From contig NC_088677.1 in the NCBI RefSeq assembly GCF_950023065.1, positions 72,441,469 to 72,505,468 of the forward strand: a DNA stretch of 64,000 nucleotides, read 5' to 3'. The stretch is from Planococcus citri. Taxonomy: Eukaryota > Arthropoda > Insecta > Hemiptera > Pseudococcidae. The position numbers and the translations under genes were made by a program. The notes beneath the pieces are model-generated. The model saw nothing but the letters and a program-made list of their open reading frames with translations, had not been told where the DNA came from and searched no databases. This document shows positions 37,700-49,870 of the stretch, one piece after another. The first letter of the stretch is position 1. Each line of letters opens with the position of its first letter.

Positions 37700-39120
37700 T
37701 CGCAAAAAGGATTGACATTCTAAAAATCCTTTAGAAACCTTCGCACAATTTTTTCCACCGATTCGCCAACATTTTTGTCATTACTCATTTCCCTATTCTG
37801 CATCCCACAGCATAGCTTTGCATGCCCTTTCATAACACAGCGTTTTATAGCGATGTCGTTTCACTTGGTACACTACCGAGGAGGCGGTGGTGCAGAGGCT
37901 CAGTTCGCCATCAGATATGTACTAGTAGGGAAAAGTTTAAAAACCCCGCCGACCTTTTGATTCCCAAGAGACGTTGCGACCTTTGCGGTACGGTATTATT
38001 ACGGCTTTTCTGAGACCTGCTAACCTACTGCTATTGATTTATCTTATAAGTATTCACATGGCACAGACAGAGATACGTAGAGAAAGCGGGGTTGAGCTGT
38101 TTGTACACATATATATGTACTTTAGGTATACCTACGAGTATACCTGATAGTTTTCAGCATGGTATAGCATAGTGTGGCATATTACACATGAATAAATACC
38201 ACTGTCGCCATTCTCTCGACTCGGCCCTTGGTACCCGGTCTTGCTGCCCTCTACGCTATTGTCGTCGGCATACGCTGGGCCTAGCTTTTACATACGTACA
38301 GGGATTTATCTTCGGGTCCGGAGCAGTCTTTGGTGGACGGCGATGCGGCGACCTATGTTTAATCCTGCCGCGCCGCGCTACGCCGCTAATAAGGTGGTAA
38401 CATCTGTTTTCAATTCCCATTGCCTTTGCTGCCGCCAACAACACCTCCACTGGCACCTTCACCTTGTATACTTTCGTGTGCGTGCGGTACCGGCACCGGC
38501 TACCATAAAGTTTAAAATACAGCCATCCTATGCCACCACTGTCACGGTAGCCGCCTACGTCAACAGTTTTCCACCTTCCATCTCTACGTATCTCTCTCTT
38601 CATCGTTCTGTACGATTTCTCCGCGTGCTGTTCTTCTTCGAGAAGAACACGCTATTACACGAGTATCGAGAGTGTATTTCGAATTCGATGCTACCGAGTA
38701 TCCTACGTATAGTTAGTTTCACCCACAGGCTTTTCAACCCTCTCTCTACATACAAGTCTCCGTGGACATCCACGTCGCGCTGCTGCGTTTAATTACCTAA
38801 GCCTGTACAACATACACGTACTTTGGTATCTACGTATAAAAGCTCTCTTTCTTCGCCACTCGGACCATCATTTGCAAAACTTTTCCGTTACAGGGCTCAT
38901 AGGGAATGTGTCCAGCCTTGGCCGAATGTTCAGTCGCGAAAATTTTTATCTTAATGCCTCCAGCTGTTTTGCAACGAGATAGGGAAGTTTACGAGGACGC
39001 TCTGCTTCATTCGATACGGTTATTTTTCGATAGTTTTTACATCTGTTGCTTCGGTGATGAGTTCTCTAAATGATGTAGGTGGAGATGAGAAGGAAATTCG
39101 TTAGAAATCAGACCTTCGAA
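37700..39120. other. Mixed-composition segment with a GC-rich core
   Basis: The 38200-38560 part is the most GC- and CpG-rich of the window. Long frames overlap on both strands (38241-38792 plus, 38256-38603 minus) without recognisable domains. It could be a promoter-like island or unrecognised exon, but no start, splice or protein evidence singles one out. Confidence 0.35.
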
Positions 39121-39160
39121 ACTAAATTTCCAAAAAGTTCGTCAGTAAAGATGCTCTAAA

Positions 39161-39168
39161 TTAATCAA
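39161..39168. other. Target-site duplication, left copy
   Basis: TTAATCAA, identical to 40122-40129, directly adjoins the hAT-like terminus. Confidence 0.9.
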
Positions 39169-40121
39169 TAGGGTGAGTCAGGTTGCATTTTTTTTGAAAT
39201 GTTGAAGTCTTACCCGCTTAAAATGTTCATTTTTGGTTCAAATGGAACCCCTTAAATTTTTGTTGAAAAATATTAATATTTAGTGGTGGCGCAAACGTGT
39301 TGAATGTTGAGAGATACGAGCGCGCGCAAGCACAATACTTCCCACGATGGCGCTGCGGGAAACGCAACGAAGCTTGACGGGGTTCATTCGGCGCAACTAT
39401 AAATGAGAGTGGCATCCCCACTACAACTCATCAAGTGATTCCAATCTTTCTTGGATTTTTAAATCAACCACAACAAAGTATTGATTATGATTTTTCGGCT
39501 TTAGAATTCATTTGAACCCAAATTGTGGAATTCAGAAATCAAAACATTCCATTTTCACTAATTAACAGCTTTAAAATGAATAATAGTTATAAAACATAAA
39601 CTCAAAGTGCTGAATCTTGATATAAAACAGTCATCTTTCAATGTAAATTCATCCTATATCTACATTACACACATTTTTTCCTACAGTTGCTGAGTAGAAT
39701 AGAATATTACAGCCTCAAATTCATACTTTTTTTTTTTACTTTTCAAATTTTTCATATTTTCACCTTAAATCAGCTTTGTAATTGAAAAATTGTTATTGAA
39801 TCTCCATTAATAACATCTTAAGAACCCCACCAAGGACTAGACTTACTTATCATGCATCGTAGAGGGGGTAACGTTTTGTAAGACTGCTTCAATCCAGCGA
39901 GGGAACGCAACGCTACATTCCCGGGCGCGCAACCGTGGGAAGTTTTCGCTCGACGCGCTCCTAACTTCTCAACATTCAACTCATCTGCGCCACCAGTAAA
40001 TATTATTTTTTTTTGCTGAAATTTTATATGATGTCTTTTTAGACATAAATGAACGTTTTTAGGGGGTAAGACTTCGAAAAAGTGGAAAAAAATTTTTCCC
40101 ACGTAAAGCTGACTCACCCTA
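39169..40121. mobile_element. Non-autonomous hAT-like element, 953 bp, intact ends
   Basis: Both ends carry a perfect 13-bp inverted repeat TAGGGTGAGTCAG and are flanked by a perfect 8-bp duplication TTAATCAA. Similarity of the arms continues inward for about 250 bases, including GAAGTCTTACCC, GGTGGCGCA, GTTGAATGTTGAGA and a GC-rich ACTTCCCACG block. The roughly 400-base centre is AT-rich and not mirrored. No transposase frame exists, so mobilisation would need an enzyme from elsewhere. The 8-bp duplication and TAGGG terminus fit hAT. The frame at 39818-40129 (minus) is an arm, not a gene. Confidence 0.93.
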
Positions 40122-40129
40122 TTAATCAA
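40122..40129. other. Target-site duplication, right copy
   Basis: TTAATCAA, a perfect match to the left copy. Confidence 0.9.
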
Positions 40130-40429
40130 ATATCAATTTGTGTTCAATTTACCATCGAAATTCTCAAAAAAAAAACAAAAAAACTAGAGTGCAGCCTGCA
40201 GCTGTACATAAATGTGCACATGTATGCCTTACTACTCTTACTAAATCATCATCGAATAATTTATTCTAAATCACCATAAAAAATGCGCTTGAGATCATGA
40301 AGAAATTCATTACAATTCAACACTAAAAAATCAATTTGAAATCACCATGAAAAGTTTTAAGCTGAATTTTTAAAAATGAAACGTCATGTAATTACATTTA
40401 TAAATTACAACCGTGAAATATCTCATCTA

Positions 40430-41819
40430 AGGCCTCTTCCTCATCACTGGTTGGATTCAACATGTCACTTCAAAAGAAACAGCTGGAATCATCGACTCTG
40501 TGATCAAAACCAAGAAAGCGCCTGGTACGTGCCACAGATGTTGAAAGAATTACCCAAAAAGGGTATTCTTCTGCTAACCTATTTATTCAATGCTGTTTTG
40601 AGACTAGAGTATTTTCCAATGCAGTGGAAGGTAGCCAAGATCATTATGATTTTGAAACCAGGGAAACCTGAGGAGGCTCCAGGGTCTTATCGACTTATTT
40701 CTCTCCTACCAATTATGTCAAAGATGATGGAATCCATACTTCTCAAGCGTATGTTGGAATTTATTCAAGATAAAGTATCATTCCAAGTCACCAGTTTGGA
40801 TTTCAGAAAAAACATGCTGCAGTTAACCAGGTGCATCACATTGTGAATCAAATTGAGAAAGCTCTGGAAAAAAGCAGTTCTGTGTGGCCATATTCTTGGA
40901 TGTCAGCCAAGCATTTGACAGGGTCTGGCATAACAGACTTCTCCACAAACTAGGTTTGATACTTCCAGCACAACTGTGCAACATTTTTGCATCATATCTA
41001 AAAAATCAAAAATTTGCTGTCCAATACAATGATGCTACATCATATGAGCAAGAAATTGAGTCTGGGGTACTTCAAGGCAGCAAAACTGGTCTGATATTAC
41101 ATGTAATTTACCCCGCTGATTTTTCTTGTGATCCAGATATCATCAACGCCACATTCGCTGATGACACAGCTCAGCTGGCGATACACAAAAATCATAAATC
41201 AGCAGTCAACAAACTACAGACAATGTCAATCAAAGTTGAAAAATGGGCAAAATGATGGAATATTAGAATCAACGACAACAAATCAGCAGTGGTTACATTT
41301 TCAAATCACAAATATGGGTATCAACCAATTATCTTCAATGGCAGGATCATCCAGCAGACAGATAAAGTCAAATACCTAGGTATGATCTTGGACTCAAAGC
41401 TAAGCTGGAGTGAGCATGTAAAAAAGAAAAGAAAGTAACTGAGCCTACACATTAGAGACATGTATTGGTTAATCGGAAGAAATTCTAACAAAAAGCTCAT
41501 CTACTCATCAGTACTACATCCAGTATGGACATATGGCACGCAGCTCTGGGGATGCGCAAAAAAGTCTAACTGGGATATAATCCAGAGACTCAAAAATAAA
41601 GCACTGGGCCTAATGGCAAACGCCCCATGGTATGATAGAAATAAAACATTACACACAGATTGGAATTTACCATATGTGGATGAAGTTATCAGTCACGTGG
41701 TAAAAGATCACATCCAAAGACTCCATCAGCATCCAAATATCAAAGCCATGCAGCTCTTGGATACCACCACCATCACAAGACAGCTAAATAGAGATAAACC
41801 TACTGACCTAGTCGGGTAA
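40430..41819 (+). pseudogene. Jockey-type LINE reverse transcriptase, 5'-truncated and broken
   Basis: Conserved RT blocks appear in order: IIDSVIKTKKAPG (about 40490), FNAVLRLEYFPMQWKVAKI, LKPGKPEEAPGSYRLISLLP, a QFGF region, AIFLDVSQAFDRVWH, ESGVLQGS, the catalytic ATFADDTAQLAI (about 41150), NDNKSAVVTF, DKVKYLGMILDSKLSW and the thumb/tail WTYGTQLWGCAKKSN and NAPWYDRNKTLH. This order and the WTYG-LWGCA tail are typical of Jockey-clade ORF2. Frames change just before 40527, near 40795 and within an A-run near 40870. From 40884 to 41819 a single frame holds two stops (41253-41255 and about 41436). The endonuclease is absent. Decay rules out activity. Confidence 0.93.
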
Positions 41820-41965
41820 TTAAAGATCATCATGAATGGAGTGAGATGTTGGTCAACCTCACCTCTGTAACACCTGTATTTGTAGTAGATAACTAGTATA
41901 TGTAGATAAGTTAAGCAATTAATGCCAGTAGGCAGTTCTGTATTCTTTATATTAACAAAAAATTA
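41820..41965 (+). other. Probable 3' UTR of the Jockey-type element
   Basis: Follows the ORF2 stop and ends near an AACAAAAAATTAA run. No long poly-A tail or target duplication was resolved. Confidence 0.45.
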
Positions 41966-42149
41966 AGGCCTCACCTATGTATGAAAATTTCAAAGAAACA
42001 TCGCTCCATTAGTCTGAGAGAACATTAGAGCCAATGAATTTTTCAACTTTCAGCCCAAAAGAAACTGCAAAATAGTAGAAAGGGAATCATTTCAATCTCT
42101 AAAGCATCCTACTCCAACGTCTAATAATTTTTTCAAAAGCCTATTTATC

Positions 42150-43175
42150 TAATTTTTTATCCCGAAGAGAATAAAAATCAAATTCCCCATTCTCATTTTC
42201 ATTTCTCAGCTTCTCTGTCGTGTACTAAGCGATTCTAAAGACGAGTACACTTCTATAGTCGTCTCAAGTCGTTCAACTATGCAAACATATTAATCGTGAA
42301 AGCATGTCAGTGCCATTACAGAATTACGTTAAGATGTCTGCGTTAGCTCGTGTCGCTTCTTCTCGTTATCACTATAAACTGAGAGACATCGTCATCGTGA
42401 AAATTTAATACTCGCATATTCGAAAATACGATTTAAAAGTCGAATAACAAAGTTTTTCCATAATTAACACGGTTTGTATTTTCGATACGAAATCACTTTG
42501 GAAAGATGTTGAAAAAGTCACAGCTTTCTATTTCTAGCGAGGATTTCTCTGATAAAAATCCATATAGTCGGCTTATGGACAGTTGGACACGTGTCCATCT
42601 CTCTCTCTACGTATTTTTTTTTACACAAGAGACACAGCGTTGCAAAAAAAAAAAAATCCAACGCAGAGACTTACAGGTCACCCTTTCAGCTCCTCCTCGA
42701 CGATAATCGCTTATGAAATATTTAATAAACAGCAACGGCGTTAACGAGCTTTACACAAAAAAGCAACCTATACAGAGCAATAGGCAGCAGGAAACGTACG
42801 CAGAAAGAGAAGGGCAATATTCGCTAAACCCGTTTAAATTAAATCTACGACTATGGAATTTCCAACTTCTAAACATTCGGCTACCACGCGATATCGCTAT
42901 AAATTTAAAAAAAAAAACTTCAACCCCCTCCCTCTCTTCTCTTGGCCCCCTCGACTGCTTTAAAGTTTTTCCAAAACGAAGCTCACGTAAAATCGTCGCA
43001 TCGCCCATACCCTAATCAAGTAGCTGTGTGGGAGGAGTGGAGGGAGGTTGGCTGCGGGATGACGACGATTATTTTTATTAATATTTTTTCATGCGCGGCT
43101 GTATTTTTATTGTTTTTGAGTTAATGTTCGCTTTATATTTTTACAGAAATTTCATAATGCGAGAGAGATACGGGG
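42150..43175. other. Mixed-composition CpG-containing non-coding segment
   Basis: Opposed frames at 42713-43124 show no domain. No RNA gene seen. Confidence 0.4.
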
Positions 43176-45900
43176 TGCTCTAAATTGAAAAAAAAAAAAA
43201 CTTCTCTGGTATGATATTATTTTGAACTTTGGTACTTCTCAAAGAAACTGAATATCGTTCTTTTTCAGCTTCGTTAATTTCAGTGCTACAAATTGAGTTC
43301 TCATTTAACTTTTGGCATTCATATTTTGAATAATTTTTTGAATGAACCGGCCATTCGCGATCAAACACTAAATAGATTATTAGTTTTGAATTCAAATAAT
43401 GTAAATTATTATTCACAAACAAAGGGTTCAATTTTTAAGCCCCCCCCCCCCCAAAAAAAAATACATTCATTATTAATATTCAGAATTTTTTACGAGTTTT
43501 CTCAATGAATCATTCGTGAAAACGAATGAATCTTTTTTCATCTTCCGTAATTTTGATTCGTCGAAAACTGAAGTTTCTTTTAAACTTAAAATCATAAGAT
43601 TATGATTGAGTAATTTTCCTCATTCATACCGAGTGAATAGTTCGTGAACGAAAATCATATTTTCCAACCAAAATTGAGTAGCTAACTGCTAAATATTTGT
43701 CAAACCAATATTACTCTTTTTGATTATTTTTTTAAAATTCGATTTAAAAAGCGACTGAATCCAATTCAATGTTAACTCTGAATCAAAAATCAGGCTTTAC
43801 AAATTTGACCAAATGAATCGTTCGGGACAACTGAAAAATTCTTCAAACTCTCAAAATATCTCATTTATTTATAAATCTTACAAATGGTTCAGAATGAATT
43901 GATTTTTAAAATTTTACATACAATTAGGTAAAATTCTGTAATGGTGATCTGAAGGGGGGGGGGGGGTAGTGAAAAATCGTTGTGAAAAACCCACAAGATG
44001 TGAATATTTTTCATCTATTTTTTTTTCAATCATTTTTACTCCTCAAAGCCTTACTCTTGAAAGATGTCTGAAAAATTGAATCAATTTTTTGTGATTCTAA
44101 TGACTCAAAACTATTCAAATCATCTTCACATCTCAGTTGCATAACAAATTTTCAAACAATTGAATCATTTTCAGACCAAATCAAATGAATCATTCGCGAA
44201 CGACTTTTTCACTTCAATTTTCATAAAATGGAATAATTTCTGAACGATTGATTCATTTTTTTCAAAATTTTGTTGGATGAATCGTTTCACGAACGACTGG
44301 ACCTATATTCCTGAACTTTCACAACGTGAATCATTCGCGAACGATGGGACCAAATGTGTATTGAGATATAATTTTCTTCAAATTTGTACTAAAATGATTA
44401 TTTCAAGGAAGGATCAAACCTTTTTTCAAGTTTTTTTCCAAATGATTCTAGAACAAAATGTCTTCCAATTTATTACTTGGAAATCGTTCCTGAATGATTT
44501 ATTTTTCAAATTGGGCGAGGTGAATCGTTCATGAACGACTGGAACATTTGTCAGATTTTCTTCATCCATAAATCATTAGCAAACAACAAAATTATTTTCT
44601 ATTTCACCGGATGAATGAATTTTGACAAACTACATACATCATTTTCAGATCTCGATAAAATGAATCATTCACGAACGACTAATTTATTTCTCAGACTTCC
44701 ATAAAATTAAATCAAACCAATAACGAACCACAGACTCATATTATCAAATTTTGCACAATTAATTATTCATACCTGACTGAAACTTTTCTCGAACTTGAAA
44801 AATATGAATCATTTGCGAACGACTAAACTTCATAGCATAGCGAAAGATGACATTAATTTTTTCAAATTATTTCCCATTTAATCATTTTTTTTCATTGAGT
44901 TCTGCCAAACGATTCTCAATCTCAATCTTTGTCTTTCATTTTCCTTTCTGTGAACCGTTCACGAACGATTAAATCACATTTCAGACTAATGCAACTCACA
45001 CGAATCATTTCTAAACAAATAGAATATTTTTTCGAATCGAATTATACGTTAAAGATTGAATTATTTTTCAATCCAGATGAGGTGAATCGTTCACGACCGA
45101 TTGAATCATTCTTGATCGTTCGTGAACGATTAATTTCTTTACAAGTTTTCGTTAAAAAAATATTTCATGAATGATTAAATAATTTTTTAGAATTTTAATC
45201 GGATGAATCATTCATAAAACCACAGTCAATTGAATAATTTTCGAAACTCTTCACTAGAATCATTCACGAACGACTTTCTTTCTGAACACAAGGACTACTT
45301 TTAAAAATTGAATCACATTCGAGCGATTAAATTATTACTTTACTGACCTCCAACCATGTGGTCATTTGAAGACGATTGAATCATTTTTCAACTTTGATCA
45401 AGTGAATCGTTCACGAACGAATGTCTTCAAAATTTACATTCCTGAGCATTCAAACTCAATTATTCTTTTCGAACTCTTATCAGATCCTCAGACAAAGCCT
45501 TCACAAAATCACAATCAATTGCTGAATCATTTTTTAAACTCTTGACGAGAATCATTCGCGAACGAATTTATGTCTGAACAGATGAACCATGTTTTAGAAT
45601 CGAATTTTAATCAAACGACTAAGCAAGTGAATCACCTTTCTGGTCCCAAGCGAAGTTCGGCATTTGCGAACGACTGAATCTTTTTTAAAAATTGATGAAA
45701 TTATAGTGAATCGTTCACGAACGATTGATATATTTCTCGAAAATTACATACCTGATTACCTATTCGCAAACGATTTTTTACTCAAACTTTCTTTTCCAAT
45801 TCCTAGAGCAATTTTTCAAATCTGAATCAAACAAATAATTTTCAAAACTCATGATATGAATCATTCGCGAACGAGTACACATAATTTTTTTCTTCTATTA
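43176..45900. repeat. Field of near-palindromic GAATCATTCGCGAACGAC motifs
   Basis: At least sixteen copies of a word of the form GAATCRTTCRCGAACGAYT, with looser ones at both ends. Clear copies lie near 44185, 44278, 44330, 44521, 44662, 44806, 44953, 45082, 45115, 45250, 45402, 45548, 45658, 45707 and 45857. Each centres on TTC-NN-GAA, often the exact palindrome TTCGCGAA or TTCACGAA. Spacing is irregular (about 40-160 bases) and the DNA between copies is unrelated AT-rich sequence, so this is not a plain tandem satellite. C13 (43440) and G13 (43954) runs lie at its left. Open frames at 44277-44534 and 44929-45174 run through the motifs and are not genes. Confidence 0.9.
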
Positions 45901-48090
45901 TGTATGAAAAGAAGAGCTAAATATTGAAGAGCAAAAACTGAAATTTCACCCTAAGGTTACCAAAAAAGGCACCCTATCTTGAAAAGAATCCACAGGATAT
46001 CTCCAAAAAAAAAACACTCCTCGCTGCACATTTTTCGCTTAATTTTCTCCCTGATTCTTCACACTCTCGTCACTTCCACATAATAAGTATTTTCTCACAA
46101 CAACATAACAGTACCAAAACCCCCCCTGCTGGCTCCTATCCTCCTCTCTCATTGGCTTCATTCGTCAAAAAAAAAACCATACTAATTTTACAACCCTTAT
46201 CGTGTTCAGCATTAGGTACACCTTTGTCTTACCATACACGTCTGCACAATTCACGCATATCACGAACAATTCGACACGGTACGCGGTTTAATTTATAAAC
46301 ACACGTTTTCTCGATACGGTATTCATTGCAATTGACGTTTTACTTCATAGTACGTATATACGTATAGTTCGTACAATACATAAGTGTACACACCAGCAGG
46401 TTATTTCGCTACCCTTATATACTCGTATTGCGGCAGCTAAAGTTCAGTTCACCACTCTCTCTGCTTGCCCCGACAGCTTGGCTGCTCGTCGTTCGCTTCT
46501 TGCACGCACCAGGGAAACCCTACGAGCACTTACGTAACACGAGGTAGTACAAGGAGTAAATCTGTCCTCCTCTTTCGCCTCCACTCCGGCAGCCAGCGCA
46601 TTTATTCTTAATTGAAAACCAAACTCGTCAATTTTAATAAGCGCTTAACGAGTTGTTTTCATTTCTATAGAGTACGACAACACAACGCAATCGTAACCCG
46701 CACTAAAGTACATACGACATGAAACTTACCTTACCATATGTACACATCGAAATACACCCTCGCAAATACACATACCAACTATACAAGTACATTTATAGAA
46801 TGTTATAATACCTATCATACGTACGTACGTAGGTCTGTCGTACATTTAATACATACACGCACACGTCCGAAATAAACATCGTAAAAAGCCATATCGCCGT
46901 CGTCGTTGGTAGATTTTTTTACGACATAATTCAAACGCTACCAGCCACACAGTCAAGTCCTCCAATTTCCATCTCACGTTAGTATCGAACCCTTCAACTT
47001 GACCCCTTTTTTTTCTCAACTGTCCATCGTACCCTACATAATACAAGAGAGCAGCGACGAGACGCGACGCGAGTCCAAATCTCTTCAACGCACTCGAGCA
47101 GACCAGACGCGTGTCCGAGACTCTATCTGCCTTCTTTCAGGTACAATCGAGCGTATAACCCCATCTAGATGCACTTTTTTATTGCGCGCTAGTTTTCAAA
47201 AAAAAAAGAGAGGAAATTTCCATCCGTAATATTGGATAAGGTCTCATCCACAATAATATGGGAGATGGGAGCAGAGACGTAAAAACTTGACTCAAGAACA
47301 CCCTAAGGATATAAGATGATTAAACGCGGATGGGTTACGTTAACGCGTAAACAAAATACACGTCCATACTATTTTTCGTGTCGTATACCCCTAAGGTCCT
47401 CCCCCTCTCCCTCTCCCCTTCCAGCACATGATTCTGGACAATCGAGCGAAAAAAACCCAACCTCGTGTATAGAAATTAAAAAAGAATTATTGCGTAATAC
47501 TCCACCCAACAAGCTTTTTATTCCCTTCTTCGCCCTTATATGTACAAAATAAACGACATAGGTACCTTCGTCTGGTATTTTTTTTCCACGCATACTTTCA
47601 CCCCTTCCGGCAAAAGCTGTACACTTTTCCGATATAAATAGCGTAGAGCGAGCAGCATTTCCTCATATCGATGCAACGACGACGACGACGACGACGACGA
47701 CAACAACGACCATTTTATCATGGGGTGTGTACCTTGTCCTATGGTTCAACGTAGTACACATAGATTCGCCAACAATACAGAGCGTATATAGGTAGGAATT
47801 ATATCTACAAAGGAGGCTATCAATACTTTATCACGACCTTGGCACACCTCGTATACATCGTTTGCCATTAAATACCTATATGCCGCCAAACTTTTCCGTT
47901 CATCGTGCCGGAAAATTATCGAACCGTGCTCCATTCCAAAGCACAGACAACGTGAACGACAGAAAAAAGAGCCTTTTTTCTCCGAATATTACGAGCTTAT
48001 ATACCTCGAATGGTGGAATGCGAAACAATGAGAAGAATTCTTTCCGGGTTCCGAAACCGCTAATCCCTTCGATTTGATACTTTTTTAGCT
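45901..48090. other. Mixed-composition CpG-containing non-coding segment
   Basis: Rich in CGTACGTACGTAGG-type words near 46820. Open frames on both strands lack domains. No promoter or exon can be defined. Confidence 0.4.
47676..47700. repeat. (ACG)n microsatellite
   Basis: About eight perfect ACG units, followed by CAACAACGAC. Confidence 0.95.
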
Positions 48091-48114
48091 TATTTTTTCG
48101 ACTGAGCTGCGATT

Positions 48115-49870
48115 GTCGAGAGATCGAATCATTTTAATGCAAAAGTAACCCCGGAATCGAGATCAGCGTCGTCGAAAACCTAGAAATCGATATGCTGGAT
48201 GATTTTTTTCACCAATTTTTCAACCCTTTAGATTACATTTCAACCCCTCCCCTTTCCCCCAAAATGTTTCACCAAAACACCGAATTATTCGAGTGCAAAA
48301 ATAACCCCGGAATCGGATTCATCATCGTCGAAAAGCTAGCAGTCGATATGAGGGATGATTTTTTTTATCAATTTTACAATCCCTTTCCCCTTATTTCCCC
48401 CACCCATCACCCGATAAAATGCATTACCCAAGAGAAAGAATAGTTTGAATGAAAAAGTAAACTCAAAATTTGAATCAACCAAGTCTTAAACGTAGTAATT
48501 GATACACTCCTTGAAGATTTTTCATCAACTGGACAACCCCTTGCTCTAATTTTCCCCCACCTAAAATCCATTACCGGAAGAACAAACCGTTTGAACGTAA
48601 AAATGACCTCAGAATAGAAATCAGCGAGCTTGAAAACCTAGTAATCGATATACGACAAGATTATTTATCAATTTTCAACCCTTGACCCTTATTTCACATC
48701 CTCTCCTTTTCATCCAAGTGTGCTACCAAAAGAACGAATCATCTGAATGCAAAAATAACCCCAGAATCTAGATCAGCGTCGTCGAAAACCTAGCCATCGA
48801 TATGACGGATGACTTTTTATCAATTTTACAACCCCTTTCCCCTTATTTCCCCCAACCCTCGCTCGATAAAATGCATTACCCAAGTGAAAGAGTAAGTAGA
48901 ATGAAAGTAAACTCAAAATTGGAATCAGCAAGGTCTAAAACGTAGTAATTGATATACTTGAAGATTTTTCATAAACTAAGAAACCCTTGGCTCTAATCCC
49001 CCACCACCTCAAATCCATTACCAGAGGAACAAACCGTTTGAACGTGGAAATGACCTCAGAATCGGTATCAGCGAGCTTGAAAACCTAGTAATCGATATAC
49101 GACAAGATAATTTATCAATTTTCAACCCTTAACCCTTATTTCACCCCCTCTCCTTCCCTTCCGAGCGTGCTATCGAAAGAACGAATCACCTGAACGCAGA
49201 AATAACCCCAGAATCGGGATCAGCGTCGTCGAAAACCTAGGAATGGATACGTGGCATCATTTTTTATCAATTTTACAACCCCTCCCCCTTATCCCCCTCC
49301 CCACCTAACCCAAAAAATGCTTTAAACAAAAGAAAGAGTAATTTGAATGAAAAAGTAAATTCGAAAATTGAAATCAGCAAATTCTAAAACGAGATAATCA
49401 TTACACTTACGTCATAATTTTATATCAACTTGACAACCCTTGGCCCCAATCCTCCTCCTCTCCCCACTCCAATCCCATTATCGAGAGAACGAACCGCTGG
49501 AAAGCAAAAATAACCTCAGAGATGGATTCAGAGAGGTCGAAAACTTAGAAATCTATATACAGGATAATTTTTTTTATCAATTTTTCAACCTCAACCCGTA
49601 TTTTACCCCCTCTCCATTTTCTTCCAAACATGTTACCAAAAGAACGAATCGTCTGAATGCAAAAATCTCTTCAAAATCGGGATCAGCATCGCCAAAAACC
49701 TAGTAATCGATATGTTGGAAGATTTTTAATCATTTTAACAACCCTTCCCTTTCACCCCTCCCTGGTCCCCCACCACCGTGAAACGTATTATCGAGAGAAC
49801 AACTCATTTGAACGAAAGCATGATTTCGAAATTGGAACCAGCGACAACATCGAAAATAACTGAAGATGAA
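48115..49870. repeat. Satellite array, about 152-bp monomer with trimeric higher-order period
   Basis: Twelve monomers are marked by an ATCAGCGTCGTCGAAAACCT-type anchor at 48161, 48318, 48472, 48619, 48771, 48922, 49065, 49218, 49371, 49524, 49681 and 49835 (steps 143-157). Each has the anchor, a TAGTAATCGATAT core, an ATTTTTTATCAATTTTACAA block, a C/T-rich CCCTTATTTCCCCC tract, and an AAAGAACGAATC-TTTGAATGCAAAAATAACC end. Three monomer types alternate: GTCGTCGAAAACC (48771, 49218, 49681), TAAAACGTAGTAATTGATA (48472, 48922, 49371) and GAGCTTGAAAACC (48619, 49065), giving a higher-order step of about 447-450. Open frames here are translations of the repeat. Confidence 0.92.

Noticed and set aside
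38241..38792. 183-codon frame as a gene
   Set aside because: Overlaps long frames on the other strand and in another frame; no domain or protein-like periodicity.
43176..45900. CRISPR-like array or plain tandem satellite
   Set aside because: Motif spacing is irregular, spacers vary from about 20 to 140 bases, and there are no cas genes.
48115..49870. CRISPR-like array (regular repeats and spacers)
   Set aside because: Monomers are homologous over their full length with no unique spacers; eukaryotic satellite.
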